Assembly: GCF_000367945.1 (NCBI RefSeq)
Contig: NZ_KB849179.1
Location: 2,193,747-2,257,746 of the forward strand
Direction: 5' to 3'
From: Acinetobacter proteolyticus
GTDB taxonomy: Bacteria; Pseudomonadota; Gammaproteobacteria; Pseudomonadales; Moraxellaceae
Length of the DNA: 64,000 bases
The position numbers and the translations under genes were made by a program. Every line of letters begins with the position of its first letter. The stretch's first letter is position 1. Positions 21,654-30,204 of the stretch are shown here, one piece after another. The notes under the pieces are model-generated. The model saw only the letters and a program-made list of their open reading frames with translations. It searched no databases and was not told the DNA's origin.

Positions 21654-23075
21654 CTACTTACTAAAGGCCCACTGGTTTGCTAACTTTCTAAACTTTTCAG
21701 AATTTTGGTACTTATTAAATATCAAATCGAACAAACCCATGTAACGCTTACAATGACTAGTTAAATGGGTAGGTGGAGTCATCGTTCTAAATTCGTTATA
21801 AGCACTAATTGGATCAGGCCCACAATACGGTAGATAAGCACATTGACTACAACTTGGATCATTGAAATTCAAACTCGAAGTAATGATATTTCTTTGTAGA
21901 TCAGAGCTTAACAATTCAGATAAAGGCTCACCAATTCTACCTAAACGTAAAGAAATATCCCCTGTTTCTTTTAGCATACGAGATTCATCACTAGGATATA
22001 CGTATCCATCATAGTTATAAACAATACACCCCAGTCCTGCGCCTGATGGACTCTGGAGATCAATATAACCGTGGTCAAATGGAGAAAGGATTTTGTTTAA
22101 TAAGATTGCGGAATGAACTTCTATTAGTTCATATCCTTTATCATTCCAATGGATAACACGCTCCAATGCTTTCTCATAAAAATCTAAGAACTCAGCGTGA
22201 GTTGGTGCAAGTCGCTTTGAGTTTTTCTTTGCAAATCCATAATCACTCAAACTACGGATAAAAATATCCTTAAATCCTAATTTAACATATGCATCCACAA
22301 TTTCATTAGGATAATCCAAGCTTTTACGTGTAGTAGTCATTAATGCAGAAACCGAGTCTTGACCTAATTCTTTACGAGCTAGCTCTAAGCCTGTAATAGT
22401 TCTTTCATAAGCATCTCGATTAGCAATCGGTCTATTTTTATTATGCAAGTCTGCAAGACCGTCGATACTTGTAGACAATACCACTTGATGTTCTTTGAAA
22501 AATAAGCACATTTCAGAGGTTAATTGGTGCAATGTTGTAGTTACTACAAAACGAATAGATCTATTGTGCTCATTATTTTTTTTAGTAATGTAGTCAATCG
22601 CAAGTTTTACTAAATCATATTTGATTAAAGGATCTCCCCCTTGGAATTCAACTGTTAAAGTATCTGATGTACTTTCAAAGATGGTATCACACGCCAAGAG
22701 TAAATTTTTTCTGGAAATAGTGAACTCATCTCCTGCATGTTGACGACTGACTTGGCAGTAAGAACATGAGTGCATACATTGAATCGTCACAACAATAATA
22801 TGGAGTGAAGTTCCTTCTAAAATTGTTGATTTTTTTGCATGTAACCTTGAAATTAAAGCTCGTTTTGAACCAATAGCATTTTGACTCATCAGGAAGAATT
22901 TAGATTTCAAGTTCAGATAAAGAGCCATATCTAAAGATTCATCTTTAGCAATTATTTTTTTAAAATTTTCTCTAGAAATAAACTCAAAATCCCCCGTCAC
23001 ACTAGTTATGAGATATTTCTCATTTTCCATTCGTTTAAAATTAAATGGTAATAATTCAACATTTTTAAAAAGCAT
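21654..23075 (-). CDS. hxsB: His-Xaa-Ser system radical SAM maturase HxsB
   Basis: This is the second radical SAM enzyme of the cassette. The chosen start (473 residues) is the ATG one base after the hxsD stop; an in-frame start 11 codons earlier would overlap hxsD. The cluster motif CMHSCSYC is at Cys100/104/107, and FQGGDPLIKYDLV supplies the SAM-binding GGD-P motif. The C-terminus has a SPASM/twitch-like cysteine set (GLGCIVYNYDGYVYPSDE, then CSQCAYLPYCGPD), typical of peptide-modifying radical SAM enzymes. AT-rich like its neighbours. Substrate identity is inferred from context. Confidence 0.88.
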   Translation of the reverse strand: MLFKNVELLPFNFKRMENEKYLITSVTGDFEFISRENFKKIIAKDESLDMALYLNLKSKFFLMSQNAIGSKRALISRLHAKKSTILEGTSLHIIVVTIQCMHSCSYCQVSRQHAGDEFTISRKNLLLACDTIFESTSDTLTVEFQGGDPLIKYDLVKLAIDYITKKNNEHNRSIRFVVTTTLHQLTSEMCLFFKEHQVVLSTSIDGLADLHNKNRPIANRDAYERTITGLELARKELGQDSVSALMTTTRKSLDYPNEIVDAYVKLGFKDIFIRSLSDYGFAKKNSKRLAPTHAEFLDFYEKALERVIHWNDKGYELIEVHSAILLNKILSPFDHGYIDLQSPSGAGLGCIVYNYDGYVYPSDESRMLKETGDISLRLGRIGEPLSELLSSDLQRNIITSSLNFNDPSCSQCAYLPYCGPDPISAYNEFRTMTPPTHLTSHCKRYMGLFDLIFNKYQNSEKFRKLANQWAFSK

Positions 23076-23076
23076 T

Positions 23077-23352
23077 TTATTTACTAATACTCGCCATGAT
23101 GATTGCATCTACAAAAGATTTCTGTTGAAGACTGATTTTTTGACTTAGCTCTTGACGTAATTTGTAATCACTAAGAAAATTAAGAATTACTTTTTTTTGT
23201 TCAGCATCTTCAACTGTGAAAAAGAAATTATGAGTATCTAATTGCTTTATCTCATACTTAAGGGGACAAAATTTCAATGCCTGTACTACTTCATCTAATG
23301 ACATCTCATAATAAACATCAAAACCAAATTGAATTAGCGTCTGAGTCCCCAT
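23077..23352 (-). CDS. hxsD: His-Xaa-Ser system protein HxsD
   Basis: HxsD is the small fourth component of Hxs cassettes. The 91-residue protein has no signal peptide or membrane segment. FLSDYKLRQEL (about residues 59-69) fits the LLNDYxLRE motif by which this family is known; the Asp-Tyr-x-Leu-Arg core is intact. Its role is unknown; a small partner next to radical SAM enzymes often acts as a leader-binding or chaperone protein, but that is a guess. AAGGGG lies about 6 bases before the ATG. It is the first gene of the operon. Confidence 0.82.
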   Translation of the reverse strand: MGTQTLIQFGFDVYYEMSLDEVVQALKFCPLKYEIKQLDTHNFFFTVEDAEQKKVILNFLSDYKLRQELSQKISLQQKSFVDAIIMASISK

Positions 23353-23701
23353 ACTAGCCCCTTTAAGTCGATAAATTCACTGAAATTTATTTCTATCAAT
23401 ATTTAATATCTACCACAATTAGCACTATAGAGTTATAGTTGCAGTTATATTATAGAATAGATTCACTTCAAAACAAGATCTTATTTATTATAAGGTTTTT
23501 TAGCAAAATTTTAAAAATAAAACTATATTTAGAAATAACTCCTATTTCATCATTTATTAAAAAGCCATACTAGTTATATAAAAGTATAATGAAATTAAAA
23601 TTCCCAAATTTTTTTAATTAACTGACCTGCTGGGCTTTAAAATACAACTTCAGCATACAATACCATCCGCATAATAGAAACAGATTACCACCAGCTTCCT
23701 C
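23353..23701. other. AT-rich gap upstream of the Hxs operon
   Basis: About 350 bases between the hxsD start and the stop of the TetR gene. It is very AT-rich in its middle and must hold the Hxs promoter on the minus strand, but no single promoter pair is convincing. No terminator, direct repeat or attachment-site pair was recognised. Confidence 0.4.
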
Positions 23702-24253
23702 CTACCCCACCCCCACTAACCACCCTTCCAACAACTTCCCTTTATCCACTTTATTCCCACTCAACAACTGTACCATTGCCCCGTCCACCACAAACAAAAA
23801 CATCTGTGCATCTGCTTTGGCAGCATGGATATCCGTCCTTGCCAACAACATATAAATTTCACGAATCAACCAGTTTCGGTACTCCACCACGATCTCATAT
23901 GCCTTTGGATAACGTGCTTTAATTTCAAAAACTGCTCTAAATAATAGATGGTACATCCCTTCTAGATCGGCATGCAGAAAGAAAATCCGTTTCAGCCTTT
24001 CACGCCCCGATAGATTTTTATTGGCATACAGAATTGAGCGGACTTCTTTCTTGAGTGCCGTTCTCTGCAAGCTCAGCGTCATTTCAACCAAATGCTCTTT
24101 GGAGTGAAAGTATTTATAAAACGTGCCTTTGGCAATTTGTGACGCATCAATAATCAGGTCGACCCCAACATGATGAAAGCCATCTTGGTTAAACAGCGTT
24201 TGCGAGGTATCCAAGACTTTTAAAGCACGATAAGTCAAAGCAAAAGGTGGCAT
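23702..24253 (-). CDS. TetR/AcrR-family transcriptional regulator
   Basis: A one-domain repressor of the TetR type. The chosen ATG gives 183 residues and starts MPPFALTYRALKVLD, the normal beginning of a TetR helix-turn-helix; 60 further open codons upstream do not look like protein. The HTH reads GVDLIIDASQIAKGTFYKYFHSKEHLVE (about 29-56), with the usual G-T-F-Y-x-Y-F-x-S-K-E recognition motif. The C-terminal ligand domain is unremarkable. No target gene is adjacent except across the structured gap, so the regulon is unknown. Confidence 0.85.
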   Translation of the reverse strand: MPPFALTYRALKVLDTSQTLFNQDGFHHVGVDLIIDASQIAKGTFYKYFHSKEHLVEMTLSLQRTALKKEVRSILYANKNLSGRERLKRIFFLHADLEGMYHLLFRAVFEIKARYPKAYEIVVEYRNWLIREIYMLLARTDIHAAKADAQMFLFVVDGAMVQLLSGNKVDKGKLLEGWLVGVG

Positions 24254-24860
24254 ATCATTTCCATGATTGAATAATTTTTTGTTGTTGCATAACCCGATCA
24301 AGCGGCCATTTATGCTGCAATAAGCAAAAAAGGCATGCAAAGACCCGCTAAGACGGCCTGAGCGCATCTCAAGTTTTATTGTTGATATGATTTTTAGTTG
24401 TGACAAAGCAGCGCTTGAAAAGCCTAAAGGCAATCAAACGGCGTCAAAGACTAATGAAGAAGAATAAAAATACAGTGCATGGCCAACTCCTACAAAATTC
24501 GGAATACTGCCAAGACATAAAGATTATGGTGGCAGGGAGAAAGAGGGTTGACAGACTGAACCTAAGAATCAGCACGCCCGAAGGCGTCCCCCTTTCGCCC
24601 TACCGCTACAAAAGGGGGACGAACGAGTCTACATCAAAAAAACGAGGTTTTTCAATGCACTTAGGAAACGGTCTGTCAAAACCGGCTGGCGATGTAGGCC
24701 AGCGCTTAAAGAATAAGCGGTGAGTTTAAGGGTGTCAATCTTACACTTTGGGCCAAAGTAATTTTATTATTATTTTTCAATTGATTAAATTATTTATTAT
24801 TTTTAAATTATGATATAAATGTATTTTAATAATCAGCCAATCGGCTTAAAGCATCCTGCT
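24254..24860. other. Gap with structured element, TetR gene to flavin reductase
   Basis: A 607-base stretch without a convincing gene. It contains the branched inverted-repeat element at 24550-24703 and, just after it, the palindrome ACTTTGGGCCAAAGT near 24747-24761. The last ~100 bases are AT-rich and lie downstream of the flavin reductase gene. A 107-codon open frame at 24400-24723 runs through the hairpins and looks like chance. Confidence 0.6.
24550..24703. ncRNA. Branched structured element, possible non-coding RNA
   Basis: Nested pairings show a compact fold. Outer stem: GACAGAC (24550-24556) with GTCTGTC (24671-24677), continued by CCTAAG (24561-24566) with CTTAGG (24660-24665). Inside are CGCC-CGAA-GGCG (24575-24586), a perfect 10-bp stem GTCCCCCTTT / AAAGGGGGAC (24586-24595 / 24611-24620), and AAAAA/TTTTT around 24640. 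A further hairpin GCTGGC/GCCAGC lies at 24685-24703. On the minus strand the first inner hairpin becomes a stable UUCG tetraloop, so minus transcription is slightly favoured. I do not recognise the family. Confidence 0.5.
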
Positions 24861-25367
24861 TTAAGCGACTTCAGTTTGCCCCACTTGGTGATAAGCACGA
24901 TTAAAATATACCAAACTTTGATCATGCCCACTTTGTTGAACTGCCACAATACGACAAATAAAAATCGTATGCGTTCCCACTTCCTGAATCTGATCAATCT
25001 CGCAATCGAAATTCACCAAGGCATCATCCAAAACCGGCGCACCTGTTTCCAACGCTGACCAAGTACCATGTTTAAAACGTTCTTCTGGACTTAACTTAGA
25101 CGAAAAGGCTTTCGAAATATGTTGATGATCTGCACTTAACACATTCACACTTAAGATTTTATTGTCAACGAAATGCACATGCGAACTCGATGCCCGATTC
25201 ATACACACCAATAATGTCGGAGGCGTATCAGTGACGCTACATACAGCAGATGCAGTAAAGCCAAAACGACCAGACATGCCTGTGGTGGTAATCACACTAA
25301 CCGCACTGGTGAGTAAAGACATTGCATCTCTAAAATCTGTTGCTTCAACCATCACTTTATACCTCAA
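24861..25367 (-). CDS. Flavin reductase family protein
   Basis: A short flavin reductase (NADH:FMN oxidoreductase-like split barrel). The 168-residue protein shows family features: AVSVITTTGMSGRFGFTASAVCSVTDTPPTLLVCMN near residues 17-53, SVNVLSADHQ, and a C-terminal LVYFNRAYHQVG. The N-terminus reads MRYKVMVEATDFRDAM, so Met6 (25352) is an alternative start. It lies 72 bases downstream of mesD on the same strand. Because MesD-MesX methionine synthesis needs oxygen, a reductase supplying reduced flavin would make sense, but this is inference. Confidence 0.85.
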   Translation of the reverse strand: MRYKVMVEATDFRDAMSLLTSAVSVITTTGMSGRFGFTASAVCSVTDTPPTLLVCMNRASSSHVHFVDNKILSVNVLSADHQHISKAFSSKLSPEERFKHGTWSALETGAPVLDDALVNFDCEIDQIQEVGTHTIFICRIVAVQQSGHDQSLVYFNRAYHQVGQTEVA

Positions 25368-25439
25368 TTAAACCCGAGCTTTGCGGTGGTATCAAGGGCG
25401 CACATACTCGCCCTTTCTACCTCATAACATCAGTGCATT

Positions 25440-26474
25440 TTAGCCTTGCAGTTCTTGACGAATAATTTCCGCACCTGCACTTAAAGCATTCAGCTTGCCA
25501 CGTGCAACATCACGCGCCAAAGGTGCCATACCACAGTTGGTTGATGGATAGAGCTTATCTGCATCGACAAACTGAAGTGCTTTACGTAAGGTATCGGCTA
25601 CTTCTTCTGGCGTTTCAACCGTATTGCTCGCCACGTCAATCGCACCCACCATCACCTTTTTACCGCGAATCAATTCAATCAGATCCATCGGCACACGCGA
25701 GTTGTGACATTCCAGTGAGATGATATCAAGTTTTGATTGCTGTAACTTTGGAAAAGCCTCTTCATATTGACGCCATTCTGAACCAAGGGTCTTTTTCCAG
25801 TCGGTATTGGCTTTGATGCCGTAACCATAGCAAATGTGCACCGCCGTTTCACATTTCAAACCTTCAAGCGCACGCTCTAAAGTCGCCACACCCCAGTCAT
25901 TTACTTCATCAAAGAACACGTTAAAAGCAGGTTCATCGAATTGGATAATATCCACGCCCGCCGCTTCTAACTCTTTGGCTTCTTCATTCAGGATTTTGGC
26001 AAATTCCCACGCCAATTTTTCACGACTTTTATAATGTGCATCATACAGCGTATCAATCATGGTCATTGGGCCTGGCAACGCCCATTTGATTGGTTGATTG
26101 GTTTGCTGACGTAAGAACTTGGCATCTTCAACAAAAACAGGCTTTTGACGCGATACCGCACCAACTACAGTCGGAACACTGGCATCATAACGATTACGAA
26201 TACGCACCGTTTCACGTTTCTCAAAATCGACACCGGTAAGATGCTCAATAAATGTCGTCACAAAGTGCTGACGGGTTTGCTCGCCATCACTGACAATATC
26301 AATCCCTGCCACTTGCTGTTCATGCAAAGACAAACGCAGTGCATCCTGTTTACCTTCAATCAAACCCTGCTCTTGTAGTTTCCACGGTGACCAAAGCTTT
26401 TCAGGCTCTGCCAGCCAAGACGGTTTCGGTAAGCTACCCGCAGTCGACGTTGGTAATAATCTTTTCATCATCAA
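25440..26474 (-). CDS. mesD: Core-MetE type methionine synthase MesD
   Basis: A 344-residue protein equal to only the C-terminal catalytic half of cobalamin-independent methionine synthase MetE (about 750). The zinc ligands are present: His213 and Cys215 (VHICYGYG), Glu255 (ISLECHN) and Cys314 (STNCGMAPL). The missing half binds methyl-tetrahydrofolate in MetE, so a folate-independent methyl donor is expected, as described for the Mes families. Pairing with a DUF1852 gene (mesX) identifies the MesD subtype, whose activity depends on MesX and oxygen. The frame starts MMMKR; the third Met is an equally good start. Confidence 0.88.
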   Translation of the reverse strand: MMMKRLLPTSTAGSLPKPSWLAEPEKLWSPWKLQEQGLIEGKQDALRLSLHEQQVAGIDIVSDGEQTRQHFVTTFIEHLTGVDFEKRETVRIRNRYDASVPTVVGAVSRQKPVFVEDAKFLRQQTNQPIKWALPGPMTMIDTLYDAHYKSREKLAWEFAKILNEEAKELEAAGVDIIQFDEPAFNVFFDEVNDWGVATLERALEGLKCETAVHICYGYGIKANTDWKKTLGSEWRQYEEAFPKLQQSKLDIISLECHNSRVPMDLIELIRGKKVMVGAIDVASNTVETPEEVADTLRKALQFVDADKLYPSTNCGMAPLARDVARGKLNALSAGAEIIRQELQG

Positions 26475-26495
26475 TAACCTTATATTTTCAATAAA

Positions 26496-27509
26496 TTAGT
26501 GCGCGTAACTTTTTTGCGAGTTGCTTTGTGCTGTATAACTGGCAGACCACTGTTCCAGAATGTTTTGATAAGGTTTGATAAATTGTTCTTCAACAAATTT
26601 GCCTTGCTCAATCGCCAAACGACTACGTTCTTCTCGGTCATATACAATGCGCGTCAGTGAATAATCTTGGTTGCTCAAACTTGGTTGATACGATTTGCCT
26701 GCCACTGAATTGGCATTGTAAATTTCAGGACGGTAAATCTTCTGGAAGCTTTCCATGGTGCTGATGGTGCTGATCAATTCTAGATTGCTGTAATCCGCCA
26801 ACAAATCACCAGAGAAGTAGAAGGCCAACGGCGCAACACTATTTGGCGGCATGAAATAACGCACTTTTAAGCCCATTTTCTGGAAATACTCATCCGTTAA
26901 TGAATATTCATCTTGCAGATATTCCGTCCCCAATACTGGATGTTGGTTTTCAGTACGTTGATAGACCTTGCTGCTGGAAACACTGAGGCAGATCACAGGC
27001 GGTTTTTTAAAGTTTGCCTTGTAAGTCTCTGACTCAATAAAGCTCTTAAACAAGTTGCCATGTAAGTCGCCGAAGTTCTCTGGTGTGCTAAATCCAGACT
27101 GGTTTTTATTATGCTCAAGCAATAGCACACTGAAATCATAATCACGTACATAAGAAGAGAAGTTATTGCCCACAATACCTTCAATCCGTTCATTGGTTTT
27201 TTTATCGACAATATTGGTTTTTAAAATTTCAATCAAAGGCAATGCATTGCTATCAGTGCCCGCTTCAACCTTCATCTCAACAGAAATAATCTCAAGCTCG
27301 ACCGCATAACGATCCCCTTCTGGATTATCCCAATGCGCCAAGGTATTGAAACGATTGTCGATCATTTTTAGGGTATTACGCAGATTTTCTTGGCGGCTTT
27401 GACCACGAGCCAAATTGGCAAAGTTGGTTGTAATACGGGTATTTTCTGATGGGTAATAGTTCTCATCAAAACGAATACTCTTGATCGTAAAATTAAATGC
27501 GCTACTCAT
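26496..27509 (-). CDS. mesX: DUF1852 protein MesX, partner of MesD
   Basis: This 337-residue protein fits the DUF1852 family, opening FTIKSIRFDENYYPSENTRITTNFANLARG. No signal peptide, membrane segment or metal-binding cysteine cluster is visible. MesX proteins are required with MesD for oxygen-dependent, folate-independent methionine synthesis; their reaction is not well defined. It precedes mesD by 21 bases on the same strand, so the two are co-transcribed. The assignment combines sequence appearance with the diagnostic neighbourhood. Confidence 0.87.
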   Translation of the reverse strand: MSSAFNFTIKSIRFDENYYPSENTRITTNFANLARGQSRQENLRNTLKMIDNRFNTLAHWDNPEGDRYAVELEIISVEMKVEAGTDSNALPLIEILKTNIVDKKTNERIEGIVGNNFSSYVRDYDFSVLLLEHNKNQSGFSTPENFGDLHGNLFKSFIESETYKANFKKPPVICLSVSSSKVYQRTENQHPVLGTEYLQDEYSLTDEYFQKMGLKVRYFMPPNSVAPLAFYFSGDLLADYSNLELISTISTMESFQKIYRPEIYNANSVAGKSYQPSLSNQDYSLTRIVYDREERSRLAIEQGKFVEEQFIKPYQNILEQWSASYTAQSNSQKSYAH

Positions 27510-27924
27510 TTTAATCCGCCACCCTAATTTCTGAGATAAATCTGAATTTCTGTATAGAGTGATTTATACCGTAATCAAGAGATGAATAAAAATGATTTAA
27601 TCTAAGTCTAAAATGAATGAAATTCATGTTTAGAAATTTGCTGAGATGAAAATGATTCAGCATCAGCGCTGCAAGCCACATTTTCGGATGGGCAATGCCA
27701 AGAGAATCGAGAGCTAAGATGGATCGATGCCATCAGATACATCTCTACACGCAATATGGTCAAAATCCACTGAATAGCCATACAAAATCACAGCGCTGAC
27801 GAAGCAGAATACTGCACATAACAAACTGAATTTATTTATTGTTCAGGCTGTAAATAGCTATCATTCTCAACTATAATTCAGGCCAATTTAAAAGCAATCT
27901 CAGGCTGAGATCAAGGGACATAAG
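27510..27924. other. Divergent gap between mesX and the TonB receptor gene
   Basis: 415 bases holding the mesX promoter (minus) and the receptor promoter (plus). A Fur-box-like stretch lies at 27853-27868. No methionine-type riboswitch (S-box) or T-box was seen. The remainder shows nothing recognisable. Confidence 0.5.
27853..27868 (+). promoter_or_regulatory. Fur-box-like site upstream of the TonB receptor gene
   Basis: Read on the minus strand, GAGAATGATAGCTATT resembles two to three GATAAT hexamers of a Fur box, and it lies 57 bases before the receptor ATG. The match is partial; iron control is plausible but not proven. Confidence 0.4.
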
Positions 27925-30153
27925 ATGAAAAAAGACCGTGTATTTAATCGAAAAAAAGCAGCCAGACCGCTCATTCCCCTGTTATCTTTTGGTGGATTTA
28001 TTTTATTTTCAAATTCATCTTTTGCAGTAACGCCAACAGAGGTGACCAATCCAGATAAATCCTCGGAAGTGCTTCCGACCATTAGCATTACCGCTTCTCG
28101 TGCAGATGAATTGTCTTCCTCAGCCAAACAAGTCACCAAGCTCGATGAAACACAGATTGAGCTATTAAAAAATGCATCTTCTGGCAATATTGCGACCGTT
28201 CTCGCCAAAATCGTTCCAGGCTTATCGGATTCAAGTCGTACCATTACTGATTATGGACAAACTTTACGTGGCCGTAATGCGTTGATCTTGGTCGATGGTG
28301 TACCCATGAATTTGACCCGAGATACCTCAAGAGGTCTTTCTGCGATTGATCCCGAAAGTATTAGCAGCATCGAAGTGATCCGAGGCAGTAATGCCATCTA
28401 TGGCAGTGGCGCAGCTGGTGGAACCATTTCGATTACAACCAAAGCGGCTGGCGGCGAACCGAGTGCGAAAACAGTGATTGGACTGCAATCTGGCCTAACC
28501 AATTTTCGTTCCGATGCCTTAAGTGGCGACATCCATCAATATTTTTCTGGCAGCCTGAATAACTTCGACTATGCCTTAGACTTTGGGTATCAACGGATTG
28601 GCAGTCCATACGATGCGCGTGGCAGACGGGTTGCGCCTGAACCAAGTCAAGGTGATCTGTTTGATGCAGATGCCTATAGCATCGGGACTAAACTTGGCTA
28701 TCATCTGGATGACAATCAATATCTTCAGTTTGCAGCAAATTATTATAATGCTGAACAAGACTCAGACTATGCCTCCGATCCAAGTGTGGCGCAACTGCCT
28801 GCAGGAACTGTCCCTGCGAAAGCAATCAAGGGGCTCAAGTTAAAAGACCAAAATAAAAACGAAAATCAGATCTACAATTTGACCTATAGCCATCAAGATT
28901 TCTTCGGTAATAAAGTTGATGCGCAATTGTATTATCGGGACTTTTTTACCCGCTTTGCACCCTTTGATGCGCGTAAAGTCGCGACCCGTGGCGGGCAAGT
29001 CGATCAGGTCTATCAAGAAAATAATGTGCTGGGCAGCCGTTTAACCGTGAATACACCGCTTGAATTTTTAGGCGACACTTCACTGGTTTGGGGCGGTGAT
29101 TTCAGCCGTGAAAAAAGTGAAATGCCCTTAGATACCTTCGACCCGCAAATTTATGACCAATCAGGTGGTCTGGAATTTGTCAAAAATGGCAAACTGATTT
29201 ATTTACCTGAGCTCACCACGCAAAGTATCGGTGGATTTGCGCAATTGAAGCACCGTTTCAATGACCAATGGTCAGCAGAAGTCGGCACACGTTATGAAGA
29301 CAGTTATGCCAAAATTGACAGCTTTATTCCCTTGTCTCAACTCGGCAAAGCCAATCCTTATACGGTTCAAGGTGGTAAAGTCAAAGCAGACGCGTGGCTT
29401 TACAATGCCAATCTAACTTTTGCAGCAAACGACCAACACTCGATTTATGCCTCATTTAATCAAGGCTTCCAACTCCCCGATGTCGGTGTCATCATCCGTA
29501 ATGCTGGGGCAGGTTTTGATTTAGGCTCTTCCTTCTTAGAACCAGTAAAAGTGGATAATTATGAACTGGGCTGGAATGGTCATTTTAATAATTTTAGTTC
29601 TAGTTTAGCGGTGTTCCACTCCACTTCTGATTTGGGCGGTGTGCAATCCTTTAATAATGGACTGGTGCTTACCCGAACCAAGGAAAAAGTGACCGGTGTT
29701 GAAGCAACACTTGATTATCTTGAAGATGATAAAATTTGGGGTGCTGGTGGAAGTGTAACGTGGATGAAAGGACGCGAAACCCCTCAAAATACCCATACCG
29801 AGCAAGATATGACCGGTTATCGTATCCCACCGCTAAAAGTCACAGGCTATATTTCTTATAGTCCAACCGATACGTGGACCAACCGCATTCAAGCCACTTA
29901 TTTTGGTGCAGAAGACTACCGTCTCAATGGTGTAAATAGCTTTGGACGTTATGATGTCAAATCTTATACCACCGCTGATTTACTCAGTAGCTTTGCGCTG
30001 AACAAGAAAGACAGCGTGACCATTGGTATCGAAAATATGTTTAACAAACAATATTACCCGCTATATAGCCAACTGATGAGAAACAGCAACAATACCAGTC
30101 ATTTGCTCGCCAATGGCATCACCCTGAAAGTGTCTTATAGTCATAAGTGGTAA
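27925..30153 (+). CDS. TonB-dependent outer-membrane receptor
   Basis: A TonB-dependent beta-barrel receptor, most likely for a ferric siderophore or similar metal complex. The 742-residue precursor has a basic start, a hydrophobic stretch and a signal cleavage site after SSFA (about residue 34). A TonB box-like TISITAS follows, then the plug domain with RGRNALILVDGVPM and IEVIRGSNAIYGSGAAGGTISI. The rest is the barrel with alternating strands; it ends in HKW, so the terminal aromatic is Trp rather than the commoner Phe. It has its own terminator. The ligand cannot be told from sequence. Confidence 0.92.
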   Translation: MKKDRVFNRKKAARPLIPLLSFGGFILFSNSSFAVTPTEVTNPDKSSEVLPTISITASRADELSSSAKQVTKLDETQIELLKNASSGNIATVLAKIVPGLSDSSRTITDYGQTLRGRNALILVDGVPMNLTRDTSRGLSAIDPESISSIEVIRGSNAIYGSGAAGGTISITTKAAGGEPSAKTVIGLQSGLTNFRSDALSGDIHQYFSGSLNNFDYALDFGYQRIGSPYDARGRRVAPEPSQGDLFDADAYSIGTKLGYHLDDNQYLQFAANYYNAEQDSDYASDPSVAQLPAGTVPAKAIKGLKLKDQNKNENQIYNLTYSHQDFFGNKVDAQLYYRDFFTRFAPFDARKVATRGGQVDQVYQENNVLGSRLTVNTPLEFLGDTSLVWGGDFSREKSEMPLDTFDPQIYDQSGGLEFVKNGKLIYLPELTTQSIGGFAQLKHRFNDQWSAEVGTRYEDSYAKIDSFIPLSQLGKANPYTVQGGKVKADAWLYNANLTFAANDQHSIYASFNQGFQLPDVGVIIRNAGAGFDLGSSFLEPVKVDNYELGWNGHFNNFSSSLAVFHSTSDLGGVQSFNNGLVLTRTKEKVTGVEATLDYLEDDKIWGAGGSVTWMKGRETPQNTHTEQDMTGYRIPPLKVTGYISYSPTDTWTNRIQATYFGAEDYRLNGVNSFGRYDVKSYTTADLLSSFALNKKDSVTIGIENMFNKQYYPLYSQLMRNSNNTSHLLANGITLKVSYSHKW

Positions 30154-30172
30154 ATTTAAATACGCCAATAAA

Positions 30173-30204
30173 AAATAAACCGTCATTCATGACGGTTTAT
30201 TTTT
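30173..30204 (+). terminator. Intrinsic terminator of the TonB receptor gene
   Basis: A 13-bp perfect stem (AAATAAACCGTCA / TGACGGTTTATTT) with loop TTCA and a T-rich tail, 19 bases after the stop codon. Confidence 0.92.

Noticed and set aside
18854-23701. Integrative element with attachment sites around the Hxs island
   Set aside because: No integrase, tRNA boundary, transposase or flanking direct repeat was found; only base composition suggests transfer.
24400-24723. 107-codon plus-strand open frame, very basic N-terminus
   Set aside because: It runs through all the perfect stems of the structured element, has no clear ribosome-binding site and no protein-like pattern. The structure explains the sequence better.
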